Positions 32,509 through 39,872 of a stretch of 40,978 bases of DNA are shown here, piece by piece. The stretch spans positions 1 to 40,978 of the forward strand of contig JACRAM010000108.1 of NCBI GenBank assembly GCA_016213405.1, read 5' to 3'. This DNA is from Bacteroidota bacterium. GTDB taxonomy: Bacteria > Bacteroidota > Bacteroidia > Palsa-948. Numbering within the stretch: position 1 is the first letter of the stretch; the number at the start of each line of letters is the position of its first letter. Under the pieces are notes generated by a model. That model ran no database searches and was not told the DNA's origin. It worked only from the letters and a program-made list of their open reading frames with translations. The translations under genes and the position numbers were made by a program.

Positions 32509-33006
32509 ATGAAACATATTCTCGAAACATACACTTCCTACAATTTCTGGGCGAACGCAAAACTCACGGATGTTCTCAAAAGCATTGATCCCTCGCTCAT
32601 TGACAAAGAAGTTGCAAGCAGTTTTAATTCCATAAGAAAGACAACGTATCACACCTGGGGTGCGGAGGAATTATGGTGGAAACGGCTGCATGGGGAATCG
32701 CTAAGTAAAGTTCCTGCCATGGACTTTAGCGGAAGTTATGAAAAAGCCGTGAAACATTTTCTTTCTGTTTCAAAAAAAATTACGGAGTTGGTGAAAGAGA
32801 AAGATGAAAACTATTTGCAAACTCCCAACACCTACAAAGACACGCGCGGAAATTCCTGGACGAACACGCACTGGCAGATGATCATGCACTGCATGAACCA
32901 CAGCACTTTTCACAGAGGGCAGTTGATTACGATGATGAGGGCGGTGGGTGTTACAATAATACCCGCTACGGATATGATTGTTTATTTCAGGGAGCAAAAG
33001 AAATAA
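32509..33006 (+). CDS. DinB-like metal-binding four-helix protein
   Basis: The product (165 aa from the ATG at 32509) matches the DinB/YfiT fold: LETYTSYNFWANAKL at the N-terminus, TTYHTWGAEELWWKRL with a metal-ligand His, and MHCMNHSTFHRGQL with two more. The three His residues would bind a metal ion. Family members include thiol-dependent transferases, but the reaction here is unknown. An ATG at 32467, overlapping the LutA-like stop as ATGA, would add 14 residues. Those residues are encoded almost entirely by a palindromic repeat, so I prefer 32509 while not excluding the longer form. Confidence 0.85.
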   Translation: MKHILETYTSYNFWANAKLTDVLKSIDPSLIDKEVASSFNSIRKTTYHTWGAEELWWKRLHGESLSKVPAMDFSGSYEKAVKHFLSVSKKITELVKEKDENYLQTPNTYKDTRGNSWTNTHWQMIMHCMNHSTFHRGQLITMMRAVGVTIIPATDMIVYFREQKK

Positions 33007-33010
33007 TTTT

Positions 33011-33047
33011 GCCTCACCCCCAACCCCTCTCCTCAAGGAGAGGGGAG
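33011..33047 (+). repeat. C-rich hairpin repeat, copy 13
   Basis: The arm GCCTCACCCCCAA precedes a perfect stem CCCCTCTCC (33024-33032) / GGAGAGGGG (33037-33045). It begins 5 bases after the DinB-like stop and leads into composite element copy B. Confidence 0.85.
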
Positions 33048-33068
33048 GTTTTGGTTGGGACTTTTATT

Positions 33069-33186
33069 CCCCGACATAAATGTCGGGGCTATTAATATAT
33101 CACTCCTACGGAGTGAAGAAAAAATTTTAATGGCTGTGTTTCCCCGCAGGGGAAAAATATTAATAGCCCTCCGATTCATCGGAGGG
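33069..33186 (+). repeat. Palindrome cluster, composite element copy B
   Basis: The hairpin order is the same as in copy A (7696-7824): CCCCGACAT / ATGTCGGGG, CACTCC / GGAGTG, TTTCCCC / GGGGAAA and a final CCCTCCGA / TCGGAGGG (33167-33174 / 33179-33186). The spacer inside the third hairpin is shorter than in copy A. The final stem differs from copy A at three of eight pairs, each still Watson-Crick. The interval 33007-33376 has no gene and is filled by this element, copy 13 and the adjoining RNA-like part. Confidence 0.8.
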
Positions 33187-33212
33187 AAAATGAAATGCCA
33201 CAACCAACACGG

Positions 33213-33345
33213 CTGTTTGCGTTAGCGATTGAAGTGGAAATCCTTTGCGCCTTGCAAAGATTGAAACGGAAAGCGCGTCCCCGCACATTGAACAGCAGAT
33301 TCTTCGACTCCGCTCAGAATGACAATGTGCGGGGAAACGCCCAAG
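33213..33345 (+). ncRNA. Candidate structured RNA, copy B (GATTGAAGTGGAAATCC element)
   Basis: The core GATTGAAGTGGAAATCC is identical to copy A. The next stem is CTTTGC (33243-33248) / GCAAAG (33254-33259), then GATTGAAACGGAAAGC. A 12-pair stem CCCCGCACATTG (33279-33290) / CAATGTGCGGGG (33323-33334) follows, enclosing a loop that itself contains a short repeat. The end AAACGCCCAAG matches the GCGCCCAAG end of copy A. The two copies have different stems at the same positions. I recall Flavo-1-like RNAs with this core but cannot confirm it. Confidence 0.5.
33301..33324. repeat. TTCGACTCCGCTCAGAATGA-type short repeat in the RNA loop
   Basis: This short repeat sits inside the terminal loop of candidate RNA copy B. 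Its reverse complement carries TGAGCGGAGTCGAA, close to the GAGCGGAGCCGAA core in the subtilase sorting domain. Copy A lacks it, so it looks like an insertion of one repeat into another. Confidence 0.55.
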
Positions 33346-33376
33346 ACCTCTGCCATCTGCCCTCTTACATCTTACA

Positions 33377-35332
33377 TCATTTAATATGATCCTTGAACCA
33401 TTCGAGTGTGCGGTTCATGAAATCTATTTGAGCTTCGCGTTCTAAAATTCCGTGTGGCTGGCGCTTGTACACTATCATTTGCGTGTGAACTTTTTTCAGT
33501 TTGAGGGCGTTGTACATTTCTTCGCTTTGCGTGATAGGCACGCGCGTGTCGGCTCCGCCATGCACGATGAGCATGGGAGTTTTTGCGTCATTGATGTGCG
33601 CAAGCGGTGAGCGATCCCACACGAGTTCCATGTTGTCGTTCCACCATAAATCCCAATGCACGAGAGAATTTTCGTGAATGATCTCAGTGGTTCCGCTGAA
33701 AGAAATCCAGTTGGAAATTCCCGCGCCCATCACAGACGCTTTGAAACGCGCGCTGTGTTTTGTGGAAGCCCACGCGGATAAATATCCTCCGTAAGAAAAT
33801 CCGCCTGTGCCAATTTTATCGTTATCCACCATTCCTTTGGCTACGAGAAAATCAATTCCGGCAAGCACATCGTCCATTTCTTTTCCACCCATATCTTTAT
33901 GGTCACCTTTTGCAAAATTTACACCCCTGCCCTGACTTCCTCTGTAATTTGGCTCGAGCACAAAATATCCGTTGGCAGCATACCACTGCACGGGATACAC
34001 CGAGCGTGTGTTCCATCCATTGGCGGAAACTCCCTCGGGTCCACCATGAATCTGCAAGAGCAGAGGATATTTTGTTCCTGCTTTGTAATCTTTCGGATAG
34101 GTGAGAATGCCTTCTATCTTCCAGCCATCCGCTCCATTCCACGAAACGACTTCTTGCTTGGTGAGTTTTATTCCTTTCAAATCAGGGTTGCTGTCGGTTA
34201 GTTTTTTCAAACCTCCTGAAGTGCTACCGGAATAAACTTCATACGGATTTTGCGGAGTGCTTGCGGAAAAAGCCATGACTCCTGTCTTCACATTCAGACT
34301 CATCGCGCGGATGATGGCGCCTTTTCCATAGACAGAAGTCATTTTTCCTTTCAAATCAATTTTTTTGAGCGCGGAATAACATCCTTCCACCGTGAGTGCG
34401 AGAAGAGACGTATTGCTTATCCATTTCACTTCCACAACTGAACCTTCATAATTCGGTGTGAAATTTTTTGCTTCACCGCCAGAATCAGGAACGACAAATA
34501 CGCTTTGCGGAAGCGGGTCAGAAATATCCACCGCACCACAGAACGCAAGATTTTTTCCATCGGGAGAAACTGAAAGATTTCCGAGTTTGCCTTCGGTCTC
34601 GCAAACCACTTGCGGAGTTCCGCCTTCAGCATTCACTTTATAAATCTTTTGATACATGTATGTCCAGTCAATGCTGGTTTTATCAGACGCTTCAAAGAAA
34701 ATTGTTTTCCCATCGGGCGACCAGATAAAACTTGTTACGTTCAGGACTTTATCTGAAATTTCTTTTGGCTTTGCGCTTGCCTCAGCATCGGTGACATAGA
34801 GGCGGTCATATTTCAAGTTATCGTCTTTTATTTCCCAGTCTTTTTTCTTTTTCTCATCTGCTTTCTCCTGGTCATTTTGAGCATCCGTATAAATGAGAGC
34901 GAGTGATTGTCCATCAGGAGAAAACGCATAATGCGACACGGAATTTTCAGCAGATGTGATTTTCTTTATGTTGACCGTTTCTGCAAATTCAGCTGAATAC
35001 AATTGATTCGTTTTTGATACAGTATCTTTTGCGATGTAGAAGATTTTTTTCCCGTCTGTGCTCCATGAGATAGATGAAGGATTGTACTTTTTTTCCAAAA
35101 TTGTTTTAGATGAACCTCCAGCTTTGGGCACAATCATCAAAACTCCTTTTTGCATTCCTGAGGCGTCTTCTCCCGGCACACGAAGAATATACGCAATGTC
35201 TTTTCCGCTAGGAGATATGGCAACCTCCGATACGTTGCGGATGTCAGAGATAATTTCGGGTGTAATGGTTTGAGAGAAGGAGTACGAGGTACCAAGTACT
35301 AAGTACAATGAGAGTAAAAAGTATTTTTTCAT
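33377..35332 (-). CDS. S9 family peptidase (acylaminoacyl-peptidase / prolyl-oligopeptidase type)
   Basis: The ATG at 35332 gives 651 aa with a signal peptide (MKKYFLLSLYLVLGTSYSFS). The N-terminal part is a PD40 beta-propeller (VAISPSGKDIAYIL, FIWSPDGKTIFFEA, LSVSPDGKNLAFCG). The hydrolase domain contains LLLQIHGGPEG, the nucleophile in GGFSYGGYLSAW (Ser at about 512), Asp in HGGADTRVPITQSEEM (about 594) and His in YKRQPHGILE (about 627). It probably cleaves peptides in the periplasm. An upstream start at 35428 would add 32 residues without family similarity. It diverges from the M1 peptidase gene. The signal-peptide code contains a GTACTTAGTACTTGGTAC-type tandem repeat. Confidence 0.93.
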   Translation of the reverse strand: MKKYFLLSLYLVLGTSYSFSQTITPEIISDIRNVSEVAISPSGKDIAYILRVPGEDASGMQKGVLMIVPKAGGSSKTILEKKYNPSSISWSTDGKKIFYIAKDTVSKTNQLYSAEFAETVNIKKITSAENSVSHYAFSPDGQSLALIYTDAQNDQEKADEKKKKDWEIKDDNLKYDRLYVTDAEASAKPKEISDKVLNVTSFIWSPDGKTIFFEASDKTSIDWTYMYQKIYKVNAEGGTPQVVCETEGKLGNLSVSPDGKNLAFCGAVDISDPLPQSVFVVPDSGGEAKNFTPNYEGSVVEVKWISNTSLLALTVEGCYSALKKIDLKGKMTSVYGKGAIIRAMSLNVKTGVMAFSASTPQNPYEVYSGSTSGGLKKLTDSNPDLKGIKLTKQEVVSWNGADGWKIEGILTYPKDYKAGTKYPLLLQIHGGPEGVSANGWNTRSVYPVQWYAANGYFVLEPNYRGSQGRGVNFAKGDHKDMGGKEMDDVLAGIDFLVAKGMVDNDKIGTGGFSYGGYLSAWASTKHSARFKASVMGAGISNWISFSGTTEIIHENSLVHWDLWWNDNMELVWDRSPLAHINDAKTPMLIVHGGADTRVPITQSEEMYNALKLKKVHTQMIVYKRQPHGILEREAQIDFMNRTLEWFKDHIK

Positions 35333-35350
35333 AGATAGAATTTTGAGAGC

Positions 35351-35358
35351 CAAAAGTA
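35351..35358 (-). promoter_or_regulatory. Putative -7 box of the second S9 peptidase
   Basis: The minus strand reads TACTTTTG, a perfect TAnnTTTG, about 18 bases before the ATG at 35332. No -33 element is evident in the 96-bp divergent spacer. A weaker TATATTCG at 35405-35412 could serve the M1 gene. Confidence 0.4.
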
Positions 35359-35428
35359 AGAAAAAGCCCCTTTCCTCCTTCCCTGCTGATTTAGAGGAAT
35401 CTTTATATTCGCTTCTTATTTCTTCCAA

Positions 35429-38400
35429 ATGAAAAAAAGCTTGATGCTCACCTTCTGTCTTCTGTCTTCTGTCTTCTTACTTTCTCAATCTTATCGTTCC
35501 GCAAATAATCCTCACTACTGGAAAAACAAAAAACCATTCGAAGGTTACTGGCAACAGGATGTAGATTATAAAATCAAAGCGAAGCTGGATGAAAAGACAA
35601 ATATTATTTCCGCGACTGAAGACCTCACTTACTACAACAATTCTCCTGACACGCTGGCTTTTGTTTATTTCCATTTATATCAGAATGCATTTCAGCCGGG
35701 TTCTTATTTTGATAAAATGACCCGTGAGAATGGCGTGACTCCCGGATACGGAAAATATGAAGCGCAGAAAAAAAATACCGAGATACTTGAAATGACTTCG
35801 AACGGAATCGCACTGAAAAAAGAAGAAGACAACACGATTGTAAAAGTTTATCTCACAAAACCTCTTTTCCCGAATGATTCTGTTTCCTTCAGCATTGCAT
35901 TCAATTCTTACTTTGATTCGGGCACGCAACGAAGGAGAATGAAAATGTTCAATACGTATGGCTACAAGCATTTTGACGGAGTGCATTGGTACCCACGCCT
36001 CTGCGTGTATGACCGAAAGTTCGGATGGGAAACCGACCAACATATGGAAAAAGAATTTTATGGCGACTTCGGAACGTATGATGTGGAAATAAATTTCGCT
36101 AACAATTATATTGTTGAAGCCACAGGAGAATTACAAAACCGCAGTGAAGTCCTGCCTGATGATTTGAGAAAGCAATTAGACATTTCCAATTTCAAAGACA
36201 AGCCGATGTATTCAGCGCCTTCTATTATTATTCCGTATGACAGCACAGGCAGAATGCGCAAGACATGGAAGTATCACGCCATCAATGTTCATGATTTTGC
36301 TTTCACTGCTGATCCAACTTACAGAATCGGGGAATCAGAATGCCTGCCTGCCGGACAGGCAGGGAATGGAATAAAATGCATTGCGCTCGCGCAGGAGCCG
36401 GTCGCATCGCGCTGGCAGAACGCAGCGGATTACACAGCTAAAATCATCAAAACATATTCTGAGGATTTCGGAATGTATGTGTACCCGAAAATGGTGGTTG
36501 CTGATGCGCGCGATGGAATGGAATACCCGATGCTCACGCTGGATGGAGGTTTTGATCCGAACTACAGAGATTTACTTACGCATGAGGTCGGGCACAACTG
36601 GTTTTTCGGAATGATCGGTACGAATGAAACCTATCGCGCGTTCATGGATGAGGGCTTCACGCAGTTTCTCACCTGCTGGAGTTATGAAAAAATTGACGGA
36701 AAGGAAAGAGTTGAATCTCCTTCTTCGTCAATGTATGTTCAGAAATTTTCAGAGACGGATTATGTGCGCAACTCGGAAGTATATTTCCCGTATATGATGG
36801 CTGCAATCAAAGGAGAGGAAACAAACATCAGCAAACACTCGAATGATTTCGGCACAGCGCTTCACCATGGCGGAGGTTATCAGCAAGTATATTTCAAAAC
36901 CGCGGTGATGTTGTACAATCTCCAGTATGTTTTGGGCGATGAATTATTTCTGAAAGCGATGCAGCATTATGTGAGCCAGTGGAAAATCGCCCATCCTTAC
37001 CCGGAAGATTTCCGCAACTCCATCATTCAGTACACGCACGTTGACCTCAACTGGTTTTTTGACGAGTGGCTGGAAACAAGCAAGACGATTGACTATGAAA
37101 TTGAAGTGGTGAAGGCGCAGAAAATTCCTGGCGAATACACGATTAAGTTTTCACGCGAAGGGCAGATGCAGATGCCGATTGATTTTTCGGTGACAGATAA
37201 AAAGGATTCCGTTTACAAATTTCACATTCCGAATACATGGTTTGTGAAAAAGACAGACGCTACCGTTCTGCCAAAGTGGTTTGGATGGGATAAAATTCAA
37301 CCTACTTATGAAACGAGCATAAAAATTCCCGCAGGCATCAAGCAAGTTGTCATTGACCCCACTAACCGCCTCGCGGATATTTACATGCCCGATAACAGCT
37401 ACCCGAGCCAGGTGAGTTACAACTTCGATTCGCAGGTGAATAATTATCCTGACTGGACACACTATGAACTTTTTGCGCGCCCGGATGTGTGGTACAATTC
37501 TTTTGACGGCATGAAAGCGGGAATTCATGTCAACGGAAACTTCATGGATCACTATGATGTGTTTGACGCGAACTTCTGGATCAACTCAGGATTGGCACAG
37601 GGAAGCATTGACACATCGGTGAGCAGAAATTCTTTTGACAATATTTCTTACCGCCTGAATTACAAAACTGCGACAGACAACTTTGTGAAAAATTCTTCCG
37701 TTAACTTTTCGATAAAACATCTTGACGGACTGAATTCTTATTCCGCAGGATTTGAAAAACATGACAAAGCAAACGAAAATACAGTGTACGGCTCTTTCAA
37801 ATCCATGATCCGCCAGCGAAAAGAAGACCTCACCTATCTTTTGTATCCTGATGAATGGGACGCGGACATGCTGAACAATACGGTGAATCTGGGATATGAA
37901 CACAACTACTCTTACAAAAAAGGAACAGGGAAAATAAATCTGGACTTGCATTCGTCCACCCTGATGAGTGATTATGATTACGCGCATATCCGTTTGACTG
38001 CGGTGAATAAAAACAAACTCGGAAAATTTAATTTCAACACCCGGACTTTTCTGCAATACGGAACAGGAAACAAAGAGCCGAAAGAATCATCGCTGTATCT
38101 GGCGGGCGCGAATGGTGAAGAGATGATGGAAAATAAGTTCACGCGCTCACGCGGATTTTTTCCGGATGACTGGATGGGCTATGGCGCCAACACTAATTAT
38201 TTTCAGATGGGAGGCGGATTGAACCTGCGCGGATACGCGGGCTACCTTGTTACGGAAGAAGATAAAAACGGAAGAATGCATTTTGTGTATCGGGGCAACT
38301 CGGGCGCATCCTTTAATTCAGAACTGGAGTTTGACCGGTTGTTTAAATTCATCCGCATCACCGACCAGAACGGAATTATCAAATGGGCAAAGAATACCTT

Positions 38401-38656
38401 CAAGCTCAACACCTATTTGTTCGGAGATATTGGCGTGATCAACTATAACACATCGAATGAAAACCTGCTGCTGGCAAACTTTCGTGCCGATGCGGGAGTT
38501 GGCGCTGCGCTGACGATTAAAAAATGGGGTGCGCTGCAAACCGTTCAGCCGCTTACCATCCGCTTTGATATGCCGATGTTCCTTAACCGGATTCCCGCAA
38601 CGGAAACTGATTACATAAAGTTCAGATGGGTGGTGGGTGTGAGCAGGGCGTTTTGA
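35429..38656 (+). CDS. M1 family metallopeptidase with C-terminal barrel-like region
   Basis: The 1075-aa protein has a signal peptide (MKKSLMLTFCLLSSVFLLS). The zinc site is clear: HEVGHNWFFGMIGTNETY followed by MDEGFTQFL, the HExxH-x18-E gluzincin motif near residues 385-410. The exopeptidase-type GMEYPML motif precedes it. After about residue 600 the sequence becomes beta-rich, with aromatic strands and repeated asparagines (NYKTATDNFVKNSSVNFSIK, MGGGLNLRGYAGYLV), ending in WVVGVSRAF. That pattern suggests an outer-membrane beta-barrel fused to the peptidase. Residues about 305-312 (CLPAGQAG) are encoded by a perfect palindrome and look inserted. The signal-peptide code has three exact CTTCTGT units. 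Confidence 0.92.
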   Translation: MKKSLMLTFCLLSSVFLLSQSYRSANNPHYWKNKKPFEGYWQQDVDYKIKAKLDEKTNIISATEDLTYYNNSPDTLAFVYFHLYQNAFQPGSYFDKMTRENGVTPGYGKYEAQKKNTEILEMTSNGIALKKEEDNTIVKVYLTKPLFPNDSVSFSIAFNSYFDSGTQRRRMKMFNTYGYKHFDGVHWYPRLCVYDRKFGWETDQHMEKEFYGDFGTYDVEINFANNYIVEATGELQNRSEVLPDDLRKQLDISNFKDKPMYSAPSIIIPYDSTGRMRKTWKYHAINVHDFAFTADPTYRIGESECLPAGQAGNGIKCIALAQEPVASRWQNAADYTAKIIKTYSEDFGMYVYPKMVVADARDGMEYPMLTLDGGFDPNYRDLLTHEVGHNWFFGMIGTNETYRAFMDEGFTQFLTCWSYEKIDGKERVESPSSSMYVQKFSETDYVRNSEVYFPYMMAAIKGEETNISKHSNDFGTALHHGGGYQQVYFKTAVMLYNLQYVLGDELFLKAMQHYVSQWKIAHPYPEDFRNSIIQYTHVDLNWFFDEWLETSKTIDYEIEVVKAQKIPGEYTIKFSREGQMQMPIDFSVTDKKDSVYKFHIPNTWFVKKTDATVLPKWFGWDKIQPTYETSIKIPAGIKQVVIDPTNRLADIYMPDNSYPSQVSYNFDSQVNNYPDWTHYELFARPDVWYNSFDGMKAGIHVNGNFMDHYDVFDANFWINSGLAQGSIDTSVSRNSFDNISYRLNYKTATDNFVKNSSVNFSIKHLDGLNSYSAGFEKHDKANENTVYGSFKSMIRQRKEDLTYLLYPDEWDADMLNNTVNLGYEHNYSYKKGTGKINLDLHSSTLMSDYDYAHIRLTAVNKNKLGKFNFNTRTFLQYGTGNKEPKESSLYLAGANGEEMMENKFTRSRGFFPDDWMGYGANTNYFQMGGGLNLRGYAGYLVTEEDKNGRMHFVYRGNSGASFNSELEFDRLFKFIRITDQNGIIKWAKNTFKLNTYLFGDIGVINYNTSNENLLLANFRADAGVGAALTIKKWGALQTVQPLTIRFDMPMFLNRIPATETDYIKFRWVVGVSRAF
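36343..36363. repeat. CCTGCCTG / CAGGCAGG palindrome inside the M1 peptidase
   Basis: CCTGCCTG (36343-36350) and CAGGCAGG (36356-36363) are perfect arms around CCGGA. The translation is CLPAGQAG, in frame. I recall the same peptide in unrelated Bacteroidota proteins, which fits a dispersed coding-compatible repeat. Confidence 0.7.
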
Positions 38657-38711
38657 AAAAATAATTTCTCCGCATCCCGTCTTTCAAATCGCTGCTGTCC
38701 GCAGAAAGTAT

Positions 38712-39194
38712 TTACGTCATATTCTTCAACTGCAAACTGTATAAAATAATAAAGGCGAGTGTGAATATGCCATTGATGAATACTGCGAGAACAACAAACA
38801 GGTTTGAGCCGAGAAATATGAAGGGCATCATTGTCCAGAGCACTTGCGCGGTGGTATAAAAAAGAAGACCTGTTTTTTTCAGGTGCCACATCATCCATGC
38901 TCCCATCACGCTCATCACCGCAAGAAGAATAGTGGAAAGAATCATCATGGTCCAGTGGTCTGCCATGCGCTCCAGCATTGCCATCATATCATTCATCATT
39001 CCGGAAAGAAAAGGCGGAGCATTGGAATAGTCGTTCATTCCCTGCATTTGTTTCATCGTTTCCATATATGATTCCATAAAATTGGGCATCAGGAGGGAAG
39101 GAAGATTGAAAAGAATATTTAATCCTCCGTTAATGAAACTTAATATACACAGGACTGTGAGAAAGGTAGGACGTTGTTTAGTTGCAGGTTCCAT
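38712..39194 (-). CDS. Small integral membrane protein of unknown function
   Basis: From the ATG at 39194 the product has 160 aa, with about four hydrophobic segments: PTFLTVLCILSFINGGLNIL, MMILSTILLAVMSVMGAWMM, LLFYTTAQVLWTMMPFIFLG and FVVLAVFINGIFTLAFIILY. The first loop is Met-rich (YMETMKQMQGMNDY, MMNDMMAMLERM). A longer start at 39218 would overlap the preceding gene by 14 bases and adds only MKLIDFFE. I do not recognise the family. It lies 10 bases after the chalcone-isomerase-like gene on the same strand and is probably co-transcribed with it. Confidence 0.75.
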   Translation of the reverse strand: MEPATKQRPTFLTVLCILSFINGGLNILFNLPSLLMPNFMESYMETMKQMQGMNDYSNAPPFLSGMMNDMMAMLERMADHWTMMILSTILLAVMSVMGAWMMWHLKKTGLLFYTTAQVLWTMMPFIFLGSNLFVVLAVFINGIFTLAFIILYSLQLKNMT

Positions 39195-39204
39195 TTCAAA
39201 AAAA

Positions 39205-39768
39205 TCAATCAGTTTCACCGAGCATTCCTTCTTTCAAATCGCTGTCGGCAGGTTCTTTGCCGAGCCAGATTCCGAACACGGCTTTTTTGAAATCAAGCCC
39301 TTCAATTTCCGCTTTCAGTTTCCCCGCTTTGTATATAGAAGTTTTTTCGCCTGAATAAACAATGTCAAACACATCGCTTTTTGCAATAGGATCGCTGAAC
39401 GCTTTTTTGAATTTGTCAATTTTTTCTTTGTAGTCAGCTTGTTTTCCTCCTGTAGATTTTTTAAAACCTTCTTCTACCGCTTCAATCATCTTATCGCTGG
39501 TGATGAGTCCGGATACAATGCACATGCGTATCGCCATGGAAGAGTTCGCTGAGATGATGCTGTTCGCATCTTTATTTTTTTCTGTGAGATACAATCCTGC
39601 CACATACATATCCATCCAGTATTTTTCGCGCGTGCCTCCACCGTTCAGCACTAATTTGTCTTTGCCGGCAGTGTAGCTATCGGAAAAAGTGATTCCGTTT
39701 ATTTTGGTTTGCGCCTGTGAAAAAAAACAGGAAAGTGTGATTAGAATCAAAAAGATTATTTTTTTCAT
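39205..39768 (-). CDS. Chalcone-isomerase-like exported protein
   Basis: The 187-aa protein has a signal peptide (MKKIIFLILITLSCFFSQAQ). KLVLNGGGTREKYWMDMYVA followed by GLYLTEK is the typical beta-strand region of the chalcone-isomerase-like fold. VFDIVYSGEKTSIYKAGKLK and KAVFGIWLGKEPADSDLKEG near the C-terminus also fit. Bacterial members are generally not flavonoid enzymes; a fatty-acid-binding or unknown role is more plausible. It is the first gene of a two-gene unit with the membrane protein. A TACTTTTG box is found about 30 bases upstream. Confidence 0.88.
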   Translation of the reverse strand: MKKIIFLILITLSCFFSQAQTKINGITFSDSYTAGKDKLVLNGGGTREKYWMDMYVAGLYLTEKNKDANSIISANSSMAIRMCIVSGLITSDKMIEAVEEGFKKSTGGKQADYKEKIDKFKKAFSDPIAKSDVFDIVYSGEKTSIYKAGKLKAEIEGLDFKKAVFGIWLGKEPADSDLKEGMLGETD

Positions 39769-39796
39769 GGTGTTGTGTATTATGTGTGTGTATTGG

Positions 39797-39804
39797 CAAA
39801 AGTA
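39797..39804 (-). promoter_or_regulatory. Putative -7 box of the chalcone-isomerase-like gene
   Basis: The minus strand reads TACTTTTG, matching TAnnTTTG, with a leader of about 25 bases. A hairpin TTTTTTCAA (39832-39840) / TTGAAAAAA (39846-39854) lies in the same divergent spacer, nearer to pfkA. Confidence 0.4.
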
Positions 39805-39872
39805 TTAAAACAAGGTGATAACAGTCATTGATTTTTTCAATCTTGTTGAAAAAAAAATATCACCTTTATACT

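Noticed and set aside
38672-38703. Second chalcone-isomerase C-terminus fragment after the membrane protein gene
   Set aside because: A 15-base match to 39230-39244 with weak flanking similarity is near chance for a window this size.
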